DNA from: Bin87 sp965261925
GTDB taxonomy: Bacteria; Chloroflexota; Dehalococcoidia; Lucifugimonadales; UBA3495
NCBI GenBank assembly: GCA_965261925.1
Contig: OZ253486.1
Coordinates: forward strand, 4,154,001-4,218,000
DNA: 64,000 bases
Direction of reading: 5' to 3'
Within the stretch, counting starts at the first letter, position 1; every line of letters starts with the position of its first letter. The translations under genes were made by a program, and so were the position numbers. The notes under the pieces were generated by a model that searched no databases, had not been told where the DNA came from, and was given only the letters and a program-made list of their open reading frames with translations. Below, piece after piece: positions 8,672-18,463 of this stretch.

Positions 8672-10216
8672 ATGAAATACGACGTCATAGTGATTGGGGC
8701 TGGCTCCGGTGGGTGCGTGGTCGCCTCCCGGCTGGCCGAAGACCCTAACCGTTCCGTGCTACTGCTGGAGGCGGGGCCGGACTATCCAGAGTACGAGCAT
8801 TATCCCGACGACCTGAAGTACGGTTACAAGCCCGACGCGTCTGCCCAGGGCGCGCCCCACAACTGGACCTGGTGGGCCCAGGGCTCTCCCGACCAGACCG
8901 AACTTCTGCCAGCCCCGCGCGGTAAGGTCGTGGGCGGCACCAGCGCCATCAACGGACAGGTTCTCCTCCGCGGCGTTCCCGAGGATTACGACGGCTGGGC
9001 CGCTGAGGGCAACGATGAGTGGTCGTTTATCGACGTCCTGCCCTATTTCCGCAGGATGGAAACGGACCTGGACATCAGCGACGATTTCCACGGCTCCGAA
9101 GGTCCGATTCCGGTGCGGCGATTCCCGCGCCAGGAATGGCTGCCCTTCCAGCAGGCGTTCGTCCGGTCCTGTGTCGAGGCCGGCCACCCCGAAGATGCGG
9201 ACATGAACAGCCCCGACTCTGGCGGCGTTGGACCCGTCCCCATGAACAACCCCGAAGGCGTGCGCATGAGCACTGCCCTGACATTCCTTCGCGCCGTGCG
9301 CCACCGCCTCAACCTTACCGTGCGCGCTAACGTGGTCGTGCACCGCATCCTGTTTGAGGGTAAGCGGGCGGTCGGTGTCAAGGTGGAGAGCGGCGGCGAG
9401 GTCTACGAAGTTGAGGCCGATCAGATCGTGCTGTCCGCCGGCGCCATGGCCTCTCCCCAGTTGCTGATGCTGTCCGGCGTGGGTCCGGCCGACCATCTGC
9501 GCGAAATGGGTATTCCTGTGGTCCATGAACTTCCCGGAGTGGGCCAGAATCTTCGCGACCATCCCATCGTCGCCGTTATATGTCAGGTGCGCGACGACCA
9601 CGAGCAGGATCCCCTGGCGCCCCGTACCCAGACCGCGCTGCGTTACACCGCCACCGGCTCACCCGACCGCAACGACATGCAGATCATGGCGTCCTCCTTC
9701 TCGACGCCCATCGGCGGCGCCGATCCCTTCGAAACCGGCGGTGTGCGTATTCAATGCATCCTGGAGTTCGCCGACGGTGCCGGCGAAGTGCGCCTTTCCG
9801 CCAACGATCCTGCCGTCCAGCCCGCATTGAACTATCGCTACCTCGAGCTTGAGCGTGACCGCGAACGCCTCCGCGAGGCCGTCCGTCTCAGTGTCGACCT
9901 CCTGGAGAACGACGCCTTTGGTTCCATCGTTGACTCCATCATTCAGCCATCCCAGGAGGATCTCGCGTCCGACGAAGCCCTGGATCGCTGGATGCGCCAA
10001 ACGGTGTTCAACACCACCCACGCCTCCGGTACCTGCAAGATGGGGCCGTCTTCCGACCCCATGGCCGTGGTTGACCCGCGCCTGAATATCCACGGACTGG
10101 AGGGCATCAAGGTTGCCGATGCTTCGGTGATGCCCAACGTAATCCGCGCCAACACCAATTGCACCACCATCATGATCGGCGAACGCTGCGCCGACTGGCT
10201 GAAGTTGGGACGGTGA
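8672..10216 (+). CDS. GMC family oxidoreductase (choline-dehydrogenase-like flavoenzyme)
   Basis: 514-residue FAD-dependent alcohol/choline dehydrogenase family enzyme. The N-terminal Rossmann motif VIGAGSGG is at residues 7-14, then LLLEAGPDYP. The GMC signature PRGKVVGGTSAINGQVLLRG lies near residue 90, and a second signature, GAMASPQLLMLSGVGP, near 260. The C-terminal active-site region has THASGTCKMG and ANTNCTTIMIGER, so His and Asn are in the usual catalytic places. The ATG at 8672 follows AGGTGAGA; the frame is open further upstream without similarity. It is a close paralogue of the gene at 15059-16600. Confidence 0.92.
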   Translation: MKYDVIVIGAGSGGCVVASRLAEDPNRSVLLLEAGPDYPEYEHYPDDLKYGYKPDASAQGAPHNWTWWAQGSPDQTELLPAPRGKVVGGTSAINGQVLLRGVPEDYDGWAAEGNDEWSFIDVLPYFRRMETDLDISDDFHGSEGPIPVRRFPRQEWLPFQQAFVRSCVEAGHPEDADMNSPDSGGVGPVPMNNPEGVRMSTALTFLRAVRHRLNLTVRANVVVHRILFEGKRAVGVKVESGGEVYEVEADQIVLSAGAMASPQLLMLSGVGPADHLREMGIPVVHELPGVGQNLRDHPIVAVICQVRDDHEQDPLAPRTQTALRYTATGSPDRNDMQIMASSFSTPIGGADPFETGGVRIQCILEFADGAGEVRLSANDPAVQPALNYRYLELERDRERLREAVRLSVDLLENDAFGSIVDSIIQPSQEDLASDEALDRWMRQTVFNTTHASGTCKMGPSSDPMAVVDPRLNIHGLEGIKVADASVMPNVIRANTNCTTIMIGERCADWLKLGR

Positions 10217-10240
10217 GCAACGCCAGCACCTGCGTCAACA

Positions 10241-10273
10241 GACGCCCGCCCGTGGTCAGACGCGGCGGGCGTC
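10241..10273 (+). terminator. Rho-independent-type hairpin after the GMC gene
   Basis: A 10-bp perfect stem GACGCCCGCC / GGCGGGCGTC with a 13-nt loop, followed by TCGTTTC. It starts 25 nt after the GMC stop codon and precedes the small DUF4177-like gene. Confidence 0.55.
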
Positions 10274-10306
10274 TCGTTTCAGATTGTTCAAGGAGACACC
10301 AAGGCC

Positions 10307-10522
10307 ATGAAGTGGGAATACTGGGTTGACAAGATGCCCATCAGATCGGGAGGGTTCTTCGGTAACGGACCGATGAACGTTGACTCCGTTGATGAAGCGT
10401 TCTTGAACGAACGCGGCGCCGCGGGATGGGAACTGGTGTCCGCGATGCCCCTTTTCATTCCCCAAAATCCCACTGATTGCTTCGTCTACTACTACTGGAA
10501 GCGACCGTTGCCAAACAGTTGA
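10307..10522 (+). CDS. Small DUF4177-like protein
   Basis: 71 residues. The pattern WEYWVDK followed by a helix ending in LNERGAAGWELVSAMP matches the small DUF4177-type proteins, which carry the same LNxxGxxGWELV core. An AGGAGA site lies 10 nt before the ATG. No function is known for this group. It lies alone between the GMC gene and the DUF1800 gene. Confidence 0.65.
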   Translation: MKWEYWVDKMPIRSGGFFGNGPMNVDSVDEAFLNERGAAGWELVSAMPLFIPQNPTDCFVYYYWKRPLPNS

Positions 10523-10687
10523 TGTCCCGCCTCAATTAATGGTGATTGCGCGAATTGACTGCGTAGGCCAAGGCCGTAGTGTTTTCCTTGACATCGAATC
10601 CGCCGATACGTAGTATTACCCTATTAGCAACCAGTTTCTCTAGTTCTTTCGTGGGCGACCGAATCGTTCGCGACGGGAGGGATAGTC

Positions 10688-12091
10688 ATGACAAATCGCG
10701 AAGATACTGCCTTGATGGGTCACCTGATGCGGCGAGCCGGATTCGGTGCGACCTATGACGAGTTGGTGGACAAGGCCGGCTGCGGCTACGAAACTGCCGT
10801 AGAGGACTTGCTGAATCCCGAGCAGTTCGAGCCCGTGGACGAGGAGTTGCTCTACCGGTTCATGCCTGGCTACGAGGGGGCTTTGGGCCCGCCGCTCAAT
10901 CAGGCGGAATGGGTTTACCGCATGATCAACACCCAGCGACCGCTCGAAGAGAAGATGGCCCTCTTCTGGCACCAGCTTTTCGCCACCGGCAATTCCAAGG
11001 TGGACAACCCGCCTGAGATCACTCAGCAGATCGCCATGTTCCGTCGCTGTGGACTTGGGAAGTTCCGCGACATCCTGCTGGAACTGGCCCAAAATCCTGC
11101 CATGATCTTCTGGTTGGACAACAACGGCAACCATCGCGGCGCCATCAACGAGAACTGGGGCCGGGAGTTGCTGGAACTCTTCTCCATGGGTGTCGGCAAC
11201 TACTCTGAAGACGACATTAAGGAAGCCTCCCGCGCCTTTACCGGCTGGACCATAGGTCCGAAGATTCCGCGCAATCCCCTGGGCCGCTTTTACTGGAATT
11301 TCGAGTATCGGCCTGAGGACCACGACGACAGTGAGAAGACCTTCCTGGGAAATACTGGAAACTTCAACGGCCAGGACATTATCAACATAGTGGTGGATCA
11401 GCCGGCCACTGCCCGGTTCCTGGCTCGCCACCTCTACAACTTCTTCGTGGCCGACGAGCCCCAGGTTCCCAGCTGGAACATCACGCCACCCAACGATCCG
11501 GACGCCATAGACCGCCTGATCGCGGCCTATAACGAATCCGACGGCGACATCCGCTCCATGCTCAGGGTCCTGTTCAACTCCGACTTCTTCAAGCAGGCGC
11601 GCTTCAGCCGGGTCAAGAGCCCAGCGGAGCTGGTGATCAGCACTGCCCGTTTGGCGGGCAATTTCACCCAACCGCGCCCCGGCTTCAACTCGCTGGCTTT
11701 CGAGTGCAACTACCAGGGCCAGGAGTTGCTGAATCCGCCCAGCGTCGAGAGTTGGCACACCGGCAGCGAATGGATCGACGGCGGTGCTCTGGTGCGCCGC
11801 GTCAACTTCGCCGCCGGCCTGCTCGGCGACGTATCGCTCCCTGGCGTCCGCTCAATGGTGGGAGCCCTTCGCGATCGCGGAAGCCTGGGTCCTGACGAAT
11901 TTGTAGAAGCTTGCCTCGAGATGGTGGGTCCACTGGAAGTCAGCGACGGCACCCGCGCCGAGCTCCTCGACCAGGCCCGCGGCGACGGCGAACTCAGTTG
12001 GGACACCGAAGAAGATGCCACCCGGTCCGAGAAGCGCGCCGGCGTGATGCTGGCTCTCATCGCCGCATCACGCGATTTCCAGTTTGCATAG
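10688..12091 (+). CDS. DUF1800 domain-containing protein
   Basis: 467 residues. It opens with LMGHLMRRAGFGAT, the standard DUF1800 start, followed by EKMALFWHQLFATG, NWGRELLELFSMG and EASRAFTGWT, the core signatures of the family. No signal peptide is visible, unlike many members. Family function is unproven. DUF1800 genes are typically found just before a DUF1501 gene, as here (gap 74 nt), and the two products are thought to act together. An upstream GGGAGGGATAGTC provides the ribosome site. Confidence 0.9.
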   Translation: MTNREDTALMGHLMRRAGFGATYDELVDKAGCGYETAVEDLLNPEQFEPVDEELLYRFMPGYEGALGPPLNQAEWVYRMINTQRPLEEKMALFWHQLFATGNSKVDNPPEITQQIAMFRRCGLGKFRDILLELAQNPAMIFWLDNNGNHRGAINENWGRELLELFSMGVGNYSEDDIKEASRAFTGWTIGPKIPRNPLGRFYWNFEYRPEDHDDSEKTFLGNTGNFNGQDIINIVVDQPATARFLARHLYNFFVADEPQVPSWNITPPNDPDAIDRLIAAYNESDGDIRSMLRVLFNSDFFKQARFSRVKSPAELVISTARLAGNFTQPRPGFNSLAFECNYQGQELLNPPSVESWHTGSEWIDGGALVRRVNFAAGLLGDVSLPGVRSMVGALRDRGSLGPDEFVEACLEMVGPLEVSDGTRAELLDQARGDGELSWDTEEDATRSEKRAGVMLALIAASRDFQFA

Positions 12092-12165
12092 CCTTGTGAA
12101 GTAGCGGGAAACGGCCTTTCGCCCCTACTGAACGTCCCGATCCATACCCCGCGCGGAGGAACAAC

Positions 12166-13293
12166 ATGACAACGACGACCAAAGACCCGGTGGTGGTGGT
12201 CCTGCAGATGACCGGAGCCAACGACTACCTGAACACGATCATCCCGTACACCAGCGGTTATTACCACGACGCCCGCCCCAGGGTCGGCATTCCGGAAGAC
12301 AAGGTCATTCCCATCAACGACGAGTTGGGCTTCAACCCCCAGATGGGACCCATCAAGAAGCTGTGGGATGAAGGAAAGGTTGCCATCATCCACGGGATCG
12401 GCTACGAGAACTCTCCGCGCTCCCACTTCCGCTCGATGGACATCTGGCACACCTGCGAACCGGACATCGTCGGAACCGAAGGTTGGGCCGGCCGTGTCAT
12501 TCGTGACCTTGATCCCAAGGGCGAAAACGTCCTCAAGGGTATCAACTTCGGCCAGGGTCTGCCCCGCGCCTTGGCTCTGCGCGGCGTGCCAATCACGTCG
12601 GTTTCCAGCCTGGAGACTTACGGCGTCCTGTCCAACGTCCCCGTCGAGGCGGAGCGTGACCAGCTGCTGGACCGCTTCGCCCGCATGTATTCCCCCACCG
12701 TCGGCACCGGCGCGGTGATGGACTACCTCGGCCAGACCGGTCGGGACGCACTGAAAGGCGCCGATATCGTCCGCTCCGCTCCGGAACAGTACTCGTCCAC
12801 TGTCGAGTACGCGGACACGCCTATCGCCAAGTACCTTCGGGACATCTCTCAGGTCTATTTGGCTGACCTCGGCACCCAGATGTTCTACACCCAGCACGGC
12901 AGCTTCGACTCCCACTTCAATCAGCCGCCGATGCACACCAAGCTGTGGACCGATATGTCCAGCGCCATCAGCGACTTCTTCGACGACCTGGCCGAGCACG
13001 ACGCTGGCGACAACCTGATCATGGTCCTCTTCACCGAGTTCGGCCGCCGCGTCAGAGACAATGGCACCGGAACCGACCATGGTGCCGCCGGCGCTGCGTT
13101 CGTCATCGGCAACCAGGTCAAGGGCGGCATGTACAGCACTTATCCGTCCCTGCGGCCCGAGGACCTCAGCCAGGGCGACCTGGCGCCAAACTATGACTTC
13201 CGCGGCCTCTACGCCACTGTCATCGAGAAGTGGCTGGGTCTGGACTCCGTGCCCATCGTCGGCGGCAATTTCGAGCAACTCGATTTCGTATAG
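12166..13293 (+). CDS. DUF1501 domain-containing protein
   Basis: 375 residues of the DUF1501 family, related to the alkaline-phosphatase/sulfatase fold. Signatures are VVVVLQMTGANDYLNTIIPY at the start, KVAIIHGIGYENSPRSHFRSMDIWHT, THGSFDSHFNQ-type metal/active-site region (here QHGSFDSHFNQ) and the C-terminal LFTEFGRRVRDNGTGTDHGAAG. No signal peptide is obvious. A GGAGGAACA ribosome site precedes the ATG. It is paired with the upstream DUF1800 gene and followed 31 nt later by an NHL-repeat gene, which suggests a three-gene unit. Confidence 0.9.
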   Translation: MTTTTKDPVVVVLQMTGANDYLNTIIPYTSGYYHDARPRVGIPEDKVIPINDELGFNPQMGPIKKLWDEGKVAIIHGIGYENSPRSHFRSMDIWHTCEPDIVGTEGWAGRVIRDLDPKGENVLKGINFGQGLPRALALRGVPITSVSSLETYGVLSNVPVEAERDQLLDRFARMYSPTVGTGAVMDYLGQTGRDALKGADIVRSAPEQYSSTVEYADTPIAKYLRDISQVYLADLGTQMFYTQHGSFDSHFNQPPMHTKLWTDMSSAISDFFDDLAEHDAGDNLIMVLFTEFGRRVRDNGTGTDHGAAGAAFVIGNQVKGGMYSTYPSLRPEDLSQGDLAPNYDFRGLYATVIEKWLGLDSVPIVGGNFEQLDFV

Positions 13294-13324
13294 CCATCGC
13301 CGAACAGGACCAAGGAGATCAACC

Positions 13325-14326
13325 ATGCTTACCACAGTGGCCGCCGGCCGGGTGTTTGACTACAACTACTGCATCGGCATGTACGGCATGTCCGGTCAGG
13401 GATTCTGGACTCCCCAGGACTTTGCCCTGGCCGATGACGGCCTCATGTACGTGCTCAACCGCGGGGCGGAGGAACTCGGTCAGCGCGTCAGCCGCGTCAC
13501 CCAGGACCATCAGTTCCTCGGTCAGTTCGGTGCATTTGGTCGTGGCGACGGCCAGTTCGTCTGGCCCCGCTCCATCACGTTGGATAATGACGGCAACGTC
13601 TATGCCTCCGACGACTTTCTGAACCGCGTGTCTGTCTTCGATCCGGAAGGCTCCTTCATGTCCTGTTGGGGACAATCCGGCGATGGCGAGGGTGAGTTGA
13701 ACGCTCCCTGCGGCATCGCTTTCGATGGGGACGGCAACATGCTGGTCGTCGACAGCCAGAACCATCGTGTCCAGAAGTTCACCAGGGAAGGGAAGTTCCT
13801 CACCGCCTTTGGCCGTTGCGGCGACGGCGATGGGGAGTTCAATCTGCCTTGGGGCCTGTGCCTGGACGCCGCCGGCAACATCTACGTGGCCGACTGGAAA
13901 AACAACCGGGTGCAGAAGTTCGACGCGGACGGAAACTTCCTGCAAAAGTTCGAAGCTTCCCTCGCTTCCGGCGTTGGCGACCTCCACGGTCCCACTGGCG
14001 TCGCTGTCGACTCCGAAGGCGACGTGTACGTCACCGACTGGGGCAACCACCGCCTCCAGGTCTACGCCCCCGACGGACGGTTCATCACCTCCCTGGTTGG
14101 TGATGCCCAGGATCCGTCACCCTGGACGCAGACCTACATCGACGCCAACCCAGACATCGTGAAGGCACGCCGTCGGGTTGATCTGGAACCCGAGTGGCGG
14201 TTCCGCCGCCCGGTCTCCGTCCGCGTGGACGAGAACGACCGTATCTTCGTGCTGGAGGCCAGCCGACACCGCATCCAGGTCTACGACAAGGTCAAGGACT
14301 ACGAGGAACACCCGCTGAACCTGTGA
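13325..14326 (+). CDS. NHL-repeat beta-propeller protein
   Basis: 333 residues made almost entirely of NHL repeats: GQFVWPRSITLDNDGNVYASD, GELNAPCGIAFDGDGNMLVVD, GEFNLPWGLCLDAAGNIYVAD and GDLHGPTGVAVDSEGDVYVTD. Each ends in an NRVxKF/NHRLQVY strand, consistent with a six-bladed propeller. The start chosen is the ATG at 13325, which follows an AAGGAGATC site; the frame stays open 264 nt further back into the DUF1501 gene without similarity. No signal peptide is seen. Role unknown; the gene order suggests it works with the DUF1800/DUF1501 pair. Confidence 0.85.
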   Translation: MLTTVAAGRVFDYNYCIGMYGMSGQGFWTPQDFALADDGLMYVLNRGAEELGQRVSRVTQDHQFLGQFGAFGRGDGQFVWPRSITLDNDGNVYASDDFLNRVSVFDPEGSFMSCWGQSGDGEGELNAPCGIAFDGDGNMLVVDSQNHRVQKFTREGKFLTAFGRCGDGDGEFNLPWGLCLDAAGNIYVADWKNNRVQKFDADGNFLQKFEASLASGVGDLHGPTGVAVDSEGDVYVTDWGNHRLQVYAPDGRFITSLVGDAQDPSPWTQTYIDANPDIVKARRRVDLEPEWRFRRPVSVRVDENDRIFVLEASRHRIQVYDKVKDYEEHPLNL

Positions 14327-14353
14327 CGTTGTCCTGATGGCCGCATTTTTTCG

Positions 14354-14379
14354 TAGGGGCGAACGATCATTCGCCCCTA
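14354..14379. terminator. Perfect hairpin after the NHL gene, built from the TTCGCCCCTA repeat
   Basis: Stem TAGGGGCGAA / TTCGCCCCTA (10 bp, perfect), loop CGATCA. It begins 28 nt after the NHL stop. A T-run precedes it (TTTTTTCG) rather than following it, so on the minus strand it has an A/T-rich tail. It probably ends transcription, but it may instead be a copy of a dispersed repeat seen elsewhere in the window. Confidence 0.5.
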
Positions 14380-14467
14380 TCGATTTGCCCATGTGTGGGG
14401 ATGTGCTCGGTTATAATGCCGCCCAACACCATACCCTGCGACGGCAGACGCTGATGGAGGTTCCCCC

Positions 14468-14992
14468 ATGACCCAGCAAGCCACCGGGATTGATTCCGAC
14501 CGCACCGCCGTTCTCATCATGGATTTCCAGCAGCGTATCATCGCCAACGTGGCTACCGAGCCCGTGGCGGTGGTCGAAAACGCCGCAAAGGCTCTGGATG
14601 GCGCGCGTCGGGCCGGCATCCCCGTCATCTACGTCGTGCATCGCGGCGGCCCCTTCGCCGAGTACGCCCCTGACGTGGAACTGCACCAGGGCGTCGCGCC
14701 GTCCGAGGGTGAATTGGTCATCACGAAGGTCCGACCGGGTCCATTCTCCACCACGGCCCTGGACGTGACCCTGCGCGAGATGGGCCGCGACAACCTCGTC
14801 ATCATGGGCGTGGCCACCAGCGGCTGCGTCCTTTCTTCCGTGCGCTGGGCGGTGGACGTAAACTACAGATTCATCGTCCTCTCCGACGCCTGCTCCGACG
14901 GTGATCCCGAAGTCCATCGCGTCCTCACCGAGAAGGTCTATCCGCGCCAGGGCACCGTGATGACCACCGACGAGTTTCTTCAGGCCTTGTAG
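14468..14992 (+). CDS. Isochorismatase-family cysteine hydrolase
   Basis: 174 residues with an intact catalytic triad for the family: Asp19 (IMDFQ), Lys87 (ITKVRPGPF) and Cys120 (GVATSGCVLSS). The cis-peptide motif VATSG precedes the Cys. Such enzymes hydrolyse amides, carbamates or enol ethers; the substrate is not predictable here. The ATG follows GGAGG at a normal distance. It lies 66 nt before the second GMC gene. Compare the paralogue at 58462-59052, which has lost the Cys. Confidence 0.88.
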   Translation: MTQQATGIDSDRTAVLIMDFQQRIIANVATEPVAVVENAAKALDGARRAGIPVIYVVHRGGPFAEYAPDVELHQGVAPSEGELVITKVRPGPFSTTALDVTLREMGRDNLVIMGVATSGCVLSSVRWAVDVNYRFIVLSDACSDGDPEVHRVLTEKVYPRQGTVMTTDEFLQAL

Positions 14993-15058
14993 GCGCGGAT
15001 CATCATTGGCCCCTTATTGGTAACGCTAACGATCTGGTGAATTCCAAGGAGCGTCAGC

Positions 15059-16600
15059 ATGAAATACGACGTCATCGTGATTGGAGCCGGTTCCGCCGGC
15101 GGCACCATGGCAACCCGCCTGTCGGAGGATTTTTCGCGATCCGTGCTTCTGCTTGAAGCCGGCCCCGACTATCCCGACCTGGAGCAGACCCCCGACGACC
15201 TCAAGTTCGGCTATGCTCCTCGCGCTTCTGAAATGGGCGCGCCACATAACTGGTCCTTCGTGGGCACCGGCACGCCCCTCCAGTCTGAGCCCGTGAACGT
15301 TCCGCGCGGGCGGGTTGTCGGCGGCACCAGCGCCATCAACGGCCAGGTCTTTCTGCGCGGCGTGCCCGAGGACTACGACCGTTGGGCCTCGTGGGGCAAC
15401 GACGAGTGGAGCTACATCAACGTGCTCCCGTACTTCCGCAAGCAGGAAACCGACACCGACATCTCCGACGACTTTCACGGTTTCGAGGGCCCCATTCCGG
15501 TGCGCCGCCACCGTAGGGAGAACTGGCTTCCACTACAGGAAGCCTTCGTTCAGGCCTGTAGCGACGTCGGTTACGCTGAGGTGTACGACCACAACCACCC
15601 CGATTCCAGCGGCGTTGGCCCCTTCCCCATGAACAACCCCAACGGCGTACGCATGAGCACCGCGTTGACTTACGTCAATCCCAACCGTCATCGCCTCAAC
15701 CTGACCATCCGCGCCAACGTCCGCGTTCGGCGTATCCTTTTCGATGGCCCCCGCGCCGTCGGCGTCGAGGTCGAGAGTGGCGGGGAGACCTTCCAAATCG
15801 AGGCGGAGCAGATCGTCCTCTGCGCCGGCGCCATCGCCTCGCCTCAGCTCCTGATGCTGTCCGGCGTCGGACCGGCGGCGGAACTACGCAGCTTGGGCAT
15901 ACCCGTGGTCAAGGACCTCCCGGGAGTGGGCAAGAACCTCCGCGACCATCCCCTGGTCCCCGTCCGCGTCAAGGTCAAAGATGATTTCCCCCTCGACCCC
16001 GACGCGCCGCGTATTCAAACGGTCCTGCGCTACACCGCCAGCGGCTCCGGCGCCCGCAACGACATGCAGATCTTCCCGTCGTCCTTCTCCACTCCGTTGG
16101 GCGGCGACCCCTTCGATAACGAGGGCATCCGCCTCACTTGCATGATGGAGCTGGCCGAGAGTGCCGGTGCCCTGACCCTGCAGTCCACCGATCCCGACGT
16201 GCAGCCCCACATCGACTGCCGCTATTTGGAGGCCGATTGGGACCGCGAGCGCATGCGGGAAGCCATTCGCATCGTGCTGGGCCTCCTGGACCACGAGCAG
16301 TTCCGCAACATCTACGATGGCCTGATCTCGCCCACCGCGGATGACCTGGTATCCGACGAAACGCTGGACGACTGGATGCTCCGCGAGGTCTGCATCGGCC
16401 AGCACCTCTCCGGCACCTGCAAGATGGGTCCCGACAGCGACCCCATGGCCGTGGTCGACCAGTACTGCCGCGTCCAAGGCATCGAGGCCCTGCGCGTCGC
16501 CGACGCCTCGGTGATGCCCGACGTCATCCGCGCCAACACCAACTGCACCACCATTATGATCGGCGAACGCGTCGCCGAGTGGATCAGATCCGGTCAGTAG
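15059..16600 (+). CDS. GMC family oxidoreductase, paralogue of the gene at 8672
   Basis: 513 residues with the same layout and many identical segments as the first GMC protein: MKYDVIVIGAGSAGG at the start, VVGGTSAINGQVFLRGVPEDYD, FHGFEGPIPVRR, NGVRMSTALTYV, GAIASPQLLMLSGVGP, LSGTCKMG, and VIRANTNCTTIMIGER at the C-terminus. The FAD site and the GTCKMG active-site region are intact, although the residue before LSGTCKMG is His (QHLSGT). An AAGGAG ribosome site is present. The two copies flank the DUF1800/DUF1501/NHL/isochorismatase block, suggesting duplication and divergence. Confidence 0.92.
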   Translation: MKYDVIVIGAGSAGGTMATRLSEDFSRSVLLLEAGPDYPDLEQTPDDLKFGYAPRASEMGAPHNWSFVGTGTPLQSEPVNVPRGRVVGGTSAINGQVFLRGVPEDYDRWASWGNDEWSYINVLPYFRKQETDTDISDDFHGFEGPIPVRRHRRENWLPLQEAFVQACSDVGYAEVYDHNHPDSSGVGPFPMNNPNGVRMSTALTYVNPNRHRLNLTIRANVRVRRILFDGPRAVGVEVESGGETFQIEAEQIVLCAGAIASPQLLMLSGVGPAAELRSLGIPVVKDLPGVGKNLRDHPLVPVRVKVKDDFPLDPDAPRIQTVLRYTASGSGARNDMQIFPSSFSTPLGGDPFDNEGIRLTCMMELAESAGALTLQSTDPDVQPHIDCRYLEADWDRERMREAIRIVLGLLDHEQFRNIYDGLISPTADDLVSDETLDDWMLREVCIGQHLSGTCKMGPDSDPMAVVDQYCRVQGIEALRVADASVMPDVIRANTNCTTIMIGERVAEWIRSGQ

Positions 16601-17621
16601 ACCTCGCGCCTCTGACTACGTGGGCGCCGGATGCTGGCGCCCGAAAACAATCCCCGTGCGCCTGTCCTACAAGCCGCGAACGCTATTGGGCGATCTGTTC
16701 GGCGGTGTTACTACCGCCGCCACGGTGCTTCCCATGGCGCTTGCCTATGGTGTGGCTACGGGGTTGGGTCCTGTGGCCGGCATGTACGGCGCCATAGCTG
16801 TTGGGTTATCGGCGTCGGTGTTCGGCGGCACGCAGGCTCGGATCGCATACTCCACCGCAGCCATGACGGTGGCGATGATGATCGTGCTTACGCAGCACGC
16901 GCGGACCCCGTCCGAGGCATTCACCATCGTCATGCTGGCCGGGGTGATCCAGATTGCGCTGGGCATCCTGCGGATTGGCCGGTTCGTAAATTAACCCCGT
17001 ATTCAATGATCGCGGGGTTTACCTCCGGTATTGGCCTGATGATCATAATCATCCAGACTTTGCCTTTTTTGGGCGCCGAGCCCGCTCCCGGCGGTCTGCT
17101 CGGAATCGTCCGCGCCTGGCCGGAGGCTGTGGTCAAGCCGAACTTGCACGCCGTCGTTGTGGGCGGAGCAGCGTTGGCGATCTGCGTTTTCTGGCCGCGC
17201 CGGTTGGGTCGGTACGTACCCGGGCCCCTGCTCGCGCTGCTTGTGGCAACTGCCATTGCGACGCTGTGGTTGCACGAGGCGCCGACAATCGGCAAACTGC
17301 CGCAGGGCGTGCCGGCGATGTACTTGCCGGAGCTCGCGCCCGATCTGCTGCTTTCCGCGTTACAGCCGGCGCTGACCCTGGCGCTCATCAGTTCCGTCAA
17401 CAGTTTCGTGGCTTGTTTGGTGGCAGACACCCTGACACGCACTCGTCATCAACCCAACCGGGAGTTGGTGGGCCAGGGCATCGGCAACGTTGCTGCGGGC
17501 GTCCTGGGCGCCCTGCCCGGCGCCGGTGCGCCGACGGGTACCACCGTGAACATTCGCGCCGGCGGCACCACTCCCGTTTCCGGCGTGACATGCGCAGGGA
17601 TCCTGCTGGCCCTCGTGCTAG

Positions 17622-18463
17622 GGGGTGTCGTCAAAAGAGTTTGCTCCAGATCATCACTGCCCGGAGTTGGCAAATGGCCAGGTACGACGCCGCTCTCTTA
17701 GCATAACGGGTCGCCACTCCGCGCCACTGCTTGAAGTCCAAGAATCCGTTCTCCACCAAGTGCCGCAACTTGTACAGTGCCTGGTCGTAGTCCCGCTTTT
17801 CCCTCCGGTTGCTTTTGGGCGGTATCACCGGGTTCATTCCCAATCCCCGAGCGGTGGCTATGATTTCATTGGTGTCATAGGCTTTGTCCGCCAGCAGACA
17901 CTCCGCCTCTATACCCTCGATCAGGGGCAACGCCAAAGAGCAGTCGGCCACCGTGCCTCCAGTAACCGCCAGCCTTACCGGCATTCCGTGGGCGTCCACC
18001 GCCAGGTGCAACTTGCTGTTCAGCCCCCTTTGGTGCGGGCAATAGCCTGATTTCCGCCCCGAGCGCCGGCACTGTGGGGATGGGCCTTGATGTAGCTGGC
18101 GTCTATCATCAGCCACTCGAAATCAGGGTCATCCATCACTTCCTCCAACAGTCCGGCCCACACACCCCGGTCCCGCCAGCGGCAGAAGCGGCGGTGGGTG
18201 TTCTTCCAGTCTCCGTAGTCCGGGGGCAAATCGCGCCAAGGAGCGCCGGTGCGCAGAACCCAGCAAACGGCGTCGATAAACCGCCGGTTGTCATGGGCCG
18301 GCCGACCTCTCTTGCCTGCTCCCCCGGGCAGGTACAGCCTCAGCCGCTCCCAAACACCGTCTGTCATATCGTGGCGCCGGTGCGCTGCCGTCATACTCCC
18401 CACCTTCCACACTCTCCCGGTTACCGGCAATTTACCACCCTCTCACTGTTTTGACGACACCCC
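17622..18463 (-). mobile_element. IS5-family insertion sequence (IS427-like), 842 bp
   Basis: The ends are inverted repeats: GGGGTGTCGTCAAAA at the left and TTTTGACGACACCCC at the right, with more partial matches inside. They are flanked by direct copies of CTAG at 17618-17621 and 18464-18467. Because CTAG and the adjacent G/C run are symmetric, a 2-bp TA duplication is equally possible. It carries one transposase read in two frames on the minus strand and lies inside a SulP gene. Confidence 0.9.
17631..18394 (-). CDS. IS5-family transposase, two frames joined by -1 frameshifting
   Basis: Frame A starts at ATG 18394 after GGTGGGGAG and reads MTDGVWERLRLYLP, then RTGAPWRDLPPDYGDWKNTHRRF. It stops at 18020, just after ARTKGG. 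Frame B carries on as GLNSKLHLAVDAHGMPVRL and ends at 17631 inside the left inverted repeat. The switch point is AAAGGGGG (18024-18031), a slippery stretch typical of this group, and a -1 shift joins the frames. The DDE residues look intact: Asp in LMIDASYIKAH, Asp in LLADKAYDTN and Glu in LRHLVENGF. The element may therefore still be able to move. Confidence 0.88.

Noticed and set aside
13061..13324. Upstream extension of the NHL protein into the DUF1501 gene
   Set aside because: The added 88 residues have no similarity and a good ribosome site precedes ATG 13325.
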